A stretch of DNA of 50,220 bases. Source: Spirochaetia bacterium. Its GTDB lineage: Bacteria > Spirochaetota > Spirochaetia > Sphaerochaetales > Sphaerochaetaceae. Below are positions 45,301-50,220 of the stretch, one piece after another. Below the pieces are notes generated by a model that saw only the letters and a list, made by a program, of their open reading frames with translations, was not told the origin of the DNA and searched no databases. The number at the start of each line of letters is the position of its first letter. Position 1 is the stretch's first letter. The position numbers and the translations under genes are program-made. The DNA lies in contig RZYO01000007.1 of assembly GCA_009930325.1 (NCBI GenBank), positions 1-50,220 of the forward strand. Reading direction: 5' to 3'.

Positions 45301-45758
45301 GTATACCAACCATATTCAAAAGAAATACCAAAATCTTTATTAATTTCTTGAAATATGAGCTTGTTTCCAAATTCACTCTTATAAAGGTTTCTTTCAATAT
45401 TATAAATATTTACAAGTTCTTTATTAAAAGGCTCCCATAAATATATTTTATTATCTTTTTCAACTTTAATAATAGTTTTACTTCCAGTAATCCCACAATA
45501 ATCATGTATTTTATCAACAGTATAATAAGGGAAAAGTGAATTATCTCTATTTTTTCTACCCGCTGATAAGGAACCATTGCTTGAAATAAATATCCAATGA
45601 TTTGAATCACTAACTATTGTCATAAAAAAGTCTGCCATTTGGTCGTAATTGGAAATTTTATAAAACTTTTCATTATTAATCTTTACAAATTCTCCACAAA
45701 CTTGTGAAAAGTTAAAGTTTAGCGCAGTCTCTCCTAAATGTATTTGATTATTGTTCAT
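42309..45758 (-). CDS. 1149-residue putative glycoside hydrolase/phosphorylase-like protein
   Basis: A very large protein without signal peptide or membrane helices, so probably cytoplasmic. It has an N-terminal region rich in beta strands (about 1-330; SNGSLSAGRKNRDNSLFPYY near 60) and a long helical region from about 400 to 1010. Motifs there look like an (alpha/alpha)6 barrel of carbohydrate enzymes: SFSRRHGDPSRPWNIF near 435, YQGNWRDIFQNWEAL near 465, DPWAYIGYWGDHQIIYL near 525 and QRPEWNDANNALVGNG near 645. A short beta C-terminal domain follows. I recognise the layout as related to GH94/amylo-glucosidase-type enzymes but not a named family. The adjoining ROK regulator supports sugar metabolism. 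Confidence 0.6.
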   Translation of the reverse strand: MNNNQIHLGETALNFNFSQVCGEFVKINNEKFYKISNYDQMADFFMTIVSDSNHWIFISSNGSLSAGRKNRDNSLFPYYTVDKIHDYCGITGSKTIIKVEKDNKIYLWEPFNKELVNIYNIERNLYKSEFGNKLIFQEINKDFGISFEYGWYTSEKFGIVKKSKISHLEKKEINIEILDGISNILPSGIDYAFQNEYSNLLDSYKKNELLEETNLGLFFLSSIPVDRAEPSESLSATTIWSKGLNNTKILLSDNQLNNFRRGFPLYTETDVRARRGSYYISTKLSFDKENSYNWITVAEVNQNSTKVANLNRILKSNESIEEEVENDINKGTINLIKKVAGADGLQCSNEELCSVSHFSKTMFNILRGGTYPNGYFICIDDFIKFVNQSNNGLGIEVDSFLNNLPNEILITDLIKQAENTNNFDFIRLCYEYLPLSFSRRHGDPSRPWNIFSIENKNPDGSEKLDYQGNWRDIFQNWEALSISYPEYIENIICKFLNASTADGYNPYRIMRSGIDWEIPDANDPWAYIGYWGDHQIIYLQKLLELSNKYHPDKLEELLSKDIFAFANVPYRIKSYDEIKKNPKETIDFDYELNNKITSLVNEIGSDGRLILNSKNQVYHVNFTEKILITLLVKLSNFIPEAGIWLNTQRPEWNDANNALVGNGVSMVTLYYLRRFIKFWNNQFSTLKNANFKISKPLKALFESELNLFSKNLSKLKLGFSDKERLFFADSLGKAGEKYRNSIYEKSFVENHDSVDSDQLTLFTQLALKYIDQSIKVNKRDDGLYHSYNLISINEKGISISYLYEMLEGQVAVLSSGYLSTNECLDVLAALRVSKLFREDQYSYLLYPNRELPKFIEKNIIPEQQVVKSKLLMKMVEDNNISIINIDKNGQYHFNETFRNAEVLSNSLSLLRNTKYGNLVEREESEVLNIYEEVFNHRAFTGRSGTFYGYEGLGSIYWHMVSKLLLAVEECYFNAIDNGSDQKLIDRLKDYYYEIKEGIGLYKSPELYGAFPTDAYSHTPSNSGVKQPGMTGQVKEDIISRMGELGIIIKNGEIIFDHTLINKKEFLDNDKEFIYYSIEGKQESIILKTNQLGFTVCQIPIIYTLSSSKKITVFYNNGQRLEINKNVLDNKISSTIFNRSGEIKYIQVEI

Positions 45759-46010
45759 AATTTGTTGTCCCTCTTTAATACTTTTTATTATCTAGTACAG
45801 AAAAACAATATCATAGTTAAAAACCAATTGTCTATGTTTTTATTAACAACAAAATAAAATTATTAATAAATAATACATATTTTAAAAAAAATATATCCAT
45901 ATTAAATAAAAAATGTCACTTTTTTTAAATTTTTTCATGATTATTTTATTATTGTTATATACTTTCATATAATTAAAATATTTAATAAATACTAAGAAAG
46001 AGGCAAAAAA

Positions 46011-46946
46011 GTGAAATTAGAAGAAGTTGATAAAGTTGAAATTAATATAATCATGGATAACTATGCAGATTGGATACTTGAAGATACTAAATATGTAAAA
46101 AGAGCAATGGATTCAAAAAATGGGAAAGAATTAAAAGTTCCTCTAATGGCTGAACACAGTCTTTGTCTTTTGATTAGTATTTATAATAACAATGAAAAAC
46201 ATGATATTCTTCTTGATACTGGAGAAAATGGAGTATCACTTAAAAACAATTTAGATATCCTTGAACTAAATTTTAAAACTGTAGAAAATCTAATTATTAG
46301 TCACGCACACAGTGATCACACTCATGCTCTTTCTTGGGTAATCTCTCAATTAAATAATTCAGCTAGTGTTATTGCTCACCCTGATGTATTTCTTAGTGGA
46401 AGGTCTTTTGTTGATAATGGGTTAACAATAATAAATGATTGTCCAACTAAAGAAACTATTTTATCTCATGGTAATTCAATTATAGAATCAAAAACCCCTT
46501 ATATTTCAGATAATAAATTATTTATGGTAACTGGAGAAATTCCTAGAATTACTGACTTTGAGATATTAAATTATGAATCTTATGTAATTAGAAATGGAAT
46601 TAAAGAATTTGATAAGATTCTTGATGATCAAGCAATTGTAATAAATATTAAAGGAAAAGGGTTACTTATAATATCGGGCTGTGCTCATGCAGGTATAATT
46701 AATACAATTAAATATGCGCAAAAAATAACTTCAATTGAAAAAATTTATGGAGTTATTGGAGGTTTTCATTTACCTCCAAAAATAAATTCAAATATTACTG
46801 AAAAAACAATTGAAGCTTTAAAAGAGTTAAATCCAAGCATTATAGTTCCTATGCATTGCACAGGTATTTATGCAATCTCTAGATTCATACAAGAGTTTAA
46901 AGATAATTGTAATTTGTCTTGTGTTGGGTCTAAATTCACTTTTTAA
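46011..46946 (+). CDS. Metallo-beta-lactamase-fold hydrolase
   Basis: A 311-residue MBL-fold protein with the metal motif SHAHSDHTHAL (H-x-H-x-D-H) near residue 99. GCAHAGIINT near 224 and GGFHLPPK near 249 supply further His ligands. The pattern and length are those of the DHPPP/RFAP-synthase-like group (archaeal pterin-pathway homologues), which in bacteria has no settled function. The start is a GTG preceded by AAAGAGG. It diverges from the large enzyme gene; a shared role is possible but not shown. Confidence 0.85.
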   Translation: MKLEEVDKVEINIIMDNYADWILEDTKYVKRAMDSKNGKELKVPLMAEHSLCLLISIYNNNEKHDILLDTGENGVSLKNNLDILELNFKTVENLIISHAHSDHTHALSWVISQLNNSASVIAHPDVFLSGRSFVDNGLTIINDCPTKETILSHGNSIIESKTPYISDNKLFMVTGEIPRITDFEILNYESYVIRNGIKEFDKILDDQAIVINIKGKGLLIISGCAHAGIINTIKYAQKITSIEKIYGVIGGFHLPPKINSNITEKTIEALKELNPSIIVPMHCTGIYAISRFIQEFKDNCNLSCVGSKFTF

Positions 46947-46970
46947 GTATTATTCTACTATTATCAAATA

Positions 46971-47025
46971 AAATGTCTATTCGACTTATTTATGAAAAAT
47001 GTCTTAATTTATCGAATAGATATTT
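46971..47025. terminator. Hairpin terminator between the MBL and aldo/keto reductase genes
   Basis: A 14-bp stem with one G-U pair (aaatgtctattcga at 46971-46984 with its partner at 47012-47025) lies between convergent stops. The loop is 27 bases. Confidence 0.6.
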
Positions 47026-47042
47026 ATTGTTTAAATAATCAT

Positions 47043-47900
47043 CTATGTAAAGAGAGGCTCTATCCCTTGTGAAGAAACTAAAGCTTTCATATCTTCATCT
47101 GAAGGAGTAAATAAAGGTTCACTTGCTTTTTTAAGTAATATCGGAAGCAAAGAAATATCTCCAGTACTATTTAAAAATACATTAGGATTTTTTAATACCC
47201 AATTAACTGATTTTGCAATACTAGCTTCTGAAGTAAGTGGTTTATACCATGTTGTATATGGATTTATTTCTTCTTTTACAGGGCCTTTTGCTAAAGATTT
47301 GATTGTTTGAATTGCAACCTTCCTTTCTTTACAAAGCGAAATTAGTTTATTCACATCCTCACTATAATTGTGATTTTGCATCATTATAAAATTATAAGGG
47401 AATAAAACTGAATCAAAATCATATTTCATCAAACTCTTATAGTGCATTCTTGGGGCATCAATTCCATGTCCTGTAACTCCAATATATTTAATCAAGCCTT
47501 TTTTCTTAGCTTCTATTGCAGCCTCTAATACGCCACCTTCATTCATTGCAATTTCCCATTCATTTTCCTCAATTAAACAATGGAATTGCCATAAATCAAT
47601 ATGGTCAGTTTTAAGTTTCTCAAGAGATTGATATAGTTCTTCTAAAGCTTCTTTTTTAGTTCGTTTTTCTGTTTTTGTTGCAAGGAAAAATGAATCTCTA
47701 TCCCTCTTCATCCAAGGACCAACTCTCATTTCAGCCTTTCCATAACTTTGTGCAACATCAATATGATTAATCTCATATTGTTTGAGTAAATTATATGTTT
47801 CTTCAGCTTCTTTCTCACTTACATCCCATAAGGCTGCTGCTCCAAAGATTACACGAGTACTCATATGTTCTGTACGTCCAAATTGCATTTTATCAATCAT
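47043..47900 (-). CDS. Aldo/keto reductase
   Basis: A 285-residue NAD(P)H-dependent reductase. The catalytic tetrad can be read: Asp and Tyr in HIDVAQSYGKAE near 50, Lys in FFLATKTEKR near 72 and His in LWQFHCLIEE near 106. The C-terminal SIAKSVNWVLKNPNV region forms the coenzyme loop. The active-site HCL in place of HxP is a variation also seen in bacterial members. The ATG at 47900 follows GAGG; an ATG nine codons upstream has none. It is a single gene, substrate unknown. Confidence 0.9.
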   Translation of the reverse strand: MIDKMQFGRTEHMSTRVIFGAAALWDVSEKEAEETYNLLKQYEINHIDVAQSYGKAEMRVGPWMKRDRDSFFLATKTEKRTKKEALEELYQSLEKLKTDHIDLWQFHCLIEENEWEIAMNEGGVLEAAIEAKKKGLIKYIGVTGHGIDAPRMHYKSLMKYDFDSVLFPYNFIMMQNHNYSEDVNKLISLCKERKVAIQTIKSLAKGPVKEEINPYTTWYKPLTSEASIAKSVNWVLKNPNVFLNSTGDISLLPILLKKASEPLFTPSDEDMKALVSSQGIEPLFT

Positions 47901-48090
47901 AATTATACCTCTATGTAAGTATAACATAAGAAAAAGGTATTAAAAAGATTTCGCTATTTGATTAACGCATTTAGCATATTTGCAAACACATTTTATTTTA
48001 TTGTCTTCAAAACATTTATCTGCTAGACTTTATTATGAAAAGAAATTACTAATATTGATTTAAAATTTAATAATAAAGAAGGGCTACAAA

Positions 48091-48696
48091 ATGTCTTTAG
48101 CTTGTAAATTTTATAAACTATTTATTGATCCTTTACTTTACAAATTAAGAGGTAAAGTAGCTTCTTTAATTCCTAATGAAAGTAGTGTAATTGAAATTGG
48201 TTCAGGGACTGGGGCTCAATCCCTCCTTTTAGCTAAAACAGCTAGTAAAGTTGTAGGTATAGATATTAATAAAGCAATGACATCTTGTTCCTCAGATGAA
48301 GCACAAAATCTAAAACTTAATAATATTAAATACTATGCTGCAGATGGAAGTAACTTAGATTTCATCTCAGATAAAGAATTCGATTATTCAACTATCACTT
48401 TAGCATTACATGAATTAGAAGATGAATTAAGAATTCAAATTATAAAAGAAATGAAAAGAATATCAAAACATATAATAATTGTTGATTATAACACTCCTCT
48501 CCCCAATAATTTTTCAGGCTGGGTTTCTAGAAAAATTGAAAAATTAGCAGGAGGTTCTCATTATGCTGGTTTTAAAAATTACACAGAAAGAGGTGGTATA
48601 TTAGAAATCATTAATGAAATGGGATTAACCGTTGAAAATCAATATAGTGCTCTTAATTCTGCTATTATCATACTTGAATTAACTACCTTGAATTAA
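48091..48696 (+). CDS. Class I SAM-dependent methyltransferase
   Basis: A 201-residue methyltransferase with motif I VIEIGSGTGAQ near residue 34, the acidic ribose ligand in KVVGIDIN near 57, AADGSNLDF near 89 and the post-core YSTITLALHELED near 103. It resembles UbiE/Methyltransf_11-type enzymes acting on small molecules or lipids. The short FKNYTERGGILEII segment near the C terminus may line the substrate pocket. It has no operon partner, so the substrate is open. Confidence 0.87.
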   Translation: MSLACKFYKLFIDPLLYKLRGKVASLIPNESSVIEIGSGTGAQSLLLAKTASKVVGIDINKAMTSCSSDEAQNLKLNNIKYYAADGSNLDFISDKEFDYSTITLALHELEDELRIQIIKEMKRISKHIIIVDYNTPLPNNFSGWVSRKIEKLAGGSHYAGFKNYTERGGILEIINEMGLTVENQYSALNSAIIILELTTLN

Positions 48697-48704
48697 AGCA
48701 CAAG

Positions 48705-48738
48705 ACTTTTTCTTAATTTAATCATTCTTAAAAAAAGT
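48705..48738. terminator. Weak hairpin after the methyltransferase gene
   Basis: Arms actttttcttaa (48705-48716) and ttaaaaaaagt (48728-48738) pair with one bulged base. It sits in the convergent gap 8 bases past the stop. It is only suggestive. Confidence 0.3.
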
Positions 48739-48847
48739 TTTAGAACTATTATTTATTTCAAGTTTAATGATTATCCTCAAAGGGTAGAATAAATAAGAAT
48801 TACTTAAATATTTACTATATTAATATTATAACACTGTTTCTATACAA

Positions 48848-49984
48848 TTATGTTTTATTCTTTATATGATGACTTCGTTTATCTTCATACATAAGTTTAT
48901 CTACCGCTTTTATGAATTCAGTGCCATCTTTTGCATTGGTATTTTCATACATAGCAGCGCCTATACTTACACTTAAAGTAAATGGAAGTAAGTCTTTTGA
49001 ATTAAACTTATCAAGTATAGTATTAAAAAAGGAAATATCTTTTTCAAGATTATTTTGGTTAGTATCTTCTCTAAACAATATAAATTCATCACCACCATAT
49101 CGAGCAATAAACCAAGAAGCTTTAAACCCTTCCTCAAGTAAATGAGCGAAATGCCTTAAAGTAGTATCTCCTAAATAATGCCCGTAGTTATCATTAATTT
49201 GTTTAAAACTATTAACATCCATCAAAATACAAGCAAGACCTTTCTTCTCACGAGATAAAATATTCTCTAAATATTTTTCACTCATATTTCTATTATATAA
49301 CATAGTAAGAAAATCTTTATTTGCTTGTGAATTTTGAGTATGAATAAATACTATCAATAAAGTGATTGCTAAACTAATTCCAGTTAATTCAACTCCATAA
49401 AACTTAGCTTGCAAAATCGCTCCAATAAATACAGGGATAGGGAAAAGAATAAAAAAAGAAAAATCTCTTCCTTTAAAATCTTTGTAACGAGTTAGCATAT
49501 AAAAGAAACCAATAATCAAACATATAAAATCAGCTATGACTATAATAAAAAAAAGATTACCTCTTTGATAAATATTATTTTCATCAATAACAAATATTAT
49601 TCCATTAAATAAACTAATAACATTTAGTACAAATGTAATAATTATTGGAGTAAGTACAACAATACCAATATCCTTTGGTATTTTAATCCATTTTCTTCTT
49701 AGTTGATCAAGATATAAAAGGTATAATGCGCCAGGTATAGGATTTAATACATAAAAGATTAAAGTAATTATAGTTAAAAGAGTGCTGGCTCCTTCAAAAG
49801 TTTTTCCTGTTAAAAGATCAATACTTAATTCAAAAATAATAATTGTTAAAGTTGCAAACAATAGTGATATAAAGATTGAATCTTGAGCTTGACGACGACC
49901 TCCATGAGAAAGCAAATAAAATAATATTATTAAAATAAGTGTTATTCCAATAATCGAATTTTGAATATTATAAATTATAGGCAA
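48848..49984 (-). CDS. Multi-helix membrane diguanylate cyclase (GGDEF)
   Basis: A 378-residue protein with about seven membrane helices in residues 8-225 and a cytoplasmic GGDEF domain from about 230. The active site is RYGGDEF near 310, preceded by LACILMDVNSFKQINDNYGH. No RxxD inhibitory site is evident five residues upstream (ASWFIARYGG), unlike the other cyclase in the window. The TTG at 49984 is chosen because AAGGAG lies at 49994-49999; another TTG at 50026 would add 14 residues containing that site. The helical part may sense a membrane-soluble or ionic signal. Confidence 0.9.
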   Translation of the reverse strand: MPIIYNIQNSIIGITLILIILFYLLSHGGRRQAQDSIFISLLFATLTIIIFELSIDLLTGKTFEGASTLLTIITLIFYVLNPIPGALYLLYLDQLRRKWIKIPKDIGIVVLTPIIITFVLNVISLFNGIIFVIDENNIYQRGNLFFIIVIADFICLIIGFFYMLTRYKDFKGRDFSFFILFPIPVFIGAILQAKFYGVELTGISLAITLLIVFIHTQNSQANKDFLTMLYNRNMSEKYLENILSREKKGLACILMDVNSFKQINDNYGHYLGDTTLRHFAHLLEEGFKASWFIARYGGDEFILFREDTNQNNLEKDISFFNTILDKFNSKDLLPFTLSVSIGAAMYENTNAKDGTEFIKAVDKLMYEDKRSHHIKNKT

Positions 49985-50127
49985 TATTATTTTCTCCTTA
50001 TTTGCAAACTCTTTGATATTATACAAGTAGAAATCATTTTTCGAAAGAGCTTAATTTTTTTTCTCAATATATATTACTTTTTCGAGATTAAATTATATCT
50101 TTTATTTTAATTCAATAAGGCTATGAT

Positions 50128-50190
50128 ATGCACCCATTTAGCCTGACACTATTTGAATTGACTGAAACCATCAAACCTACAGATTATTGA
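50128..50190 (+). CDS. Short 20-codon reading frame of unlike composition
   Basis: ATG at 50128 opens MHPFSLTLFELTETIKPTDY and stops at 50190, with AAGG about 7 bases upstream. Its stop overlaps a second ATG (50190) that opens MTASIKDYRF and runs off the window, an ATGA coupling. The local GC is visibly above that of the neighbours. It may be the start of a mobile element or transferred gene, or simply chance. Confidence 0.3.
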   Translation: MHPFSLTLFELTETIKPTDY

Positions 50191-50220
50191 TGACTGCATC
50201 CATTAAGGATTACAGGTTTA

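Noticed and set aside
45258-45610. Short opposite-strand or out-of-frame reading frames inside the 1149-residue gene
   Set aside because: They lie wholly within the strong gene and lack ribosome binding sites and family features.
50100-50220. Named insertion sequence end
   Set aside because: No terminal inverted repeat or transposase motif can be read in the few bases available.

Overview
The window is an ordinary bacterial chromosome segment with very low GC (coding DNA looks about 30% or less, intergenic DNA lower still), tightly packed genes, overlapping operon genes, AGGAG-type ribosome binding sites and occasional GTG/TTG starts. The best taxonomic guess is a low-GC free-living spirochaete. 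The main clue is the binding protein at 35115-36113, whose signal peptide ends ...SSVFASGAKES with no lipobox Cys, a style I associate with Spirochaetota. This is inference; a Fusobacteria-like or clostridial host is not excluded. No rRNA, tRNA, CRISPR array or intact mobile element was seen.

Layout. 1-891: edge of a minus-strand gene, then a ferritin with its own promoter and terminator. 885-4126 (minus): a folate operon folE - HD hydrolase - folP - folB/folK fusion - P-loop kinase. 4406-7359: pdxST (PLP synthase) divergent from the MocR-type activator pdxR, with a shared control region. 7419-13801 (minus): a complete trpEGDCFBA operon behind a near-consensus promoter embedded in three copies of a 12-bp repeat. 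14211-15881: CstA-type peptide/pyruvate transporter. 16008-16457: NUDIX hydrolase. 16607-20372: an OsmC peroxidase - lipoyl-domain dihydrolipoamide dehydrogenase - lipoate ligase - MarR cluster, which looks like a self-contained lipoamide-driven peroxide or thiol defence unit. 20414-24967: membrane metallophosphoesterase, CrtI-like FAD enzyme, GAF-GGDEF diguanylate cyclase. 25278-29742: MarR regulator plus a heterodimeric ABC exporter with one degenerate ATP site. 29787-30744: CDP-alcohol phosphatidyltransferase and an orphan protein. 30861-37623 (minus): purine-salvage operon (8-oxoguanine deaminase-like amidohydrolase, BMP-family nucleoside ABC importer, MerR regulator) behind a promoter with the 19-bp spacer typical of MerR control. 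37945-40814: S41 peptidase lipoprotein and tandem MgtC proteins. 41061-45758 (minus): a 1149-residue glycosidase/phosphorylase-like protein and a ROK repressor. 46011-49984: MBL-fold hydrolase, aldo/keto reductase, methyltransferase and a membrane GGDEF protein. The last 100 bases carry the start of something of different composition.

The gene set points to a prototroph for tryptophan, folate and PLP that scavenges purines, lipoate and probably oligosaccharides, uses c-di-GMP signalling and carries thiol-based peroxide defence. The candidates most worth testing as undescribed biology are the OsmC-Lpd-LplA-MarR unit, the Cys-motif HD hydrolase inside the folate operon, and the 1149-residue enzyme with its ROK regulator.
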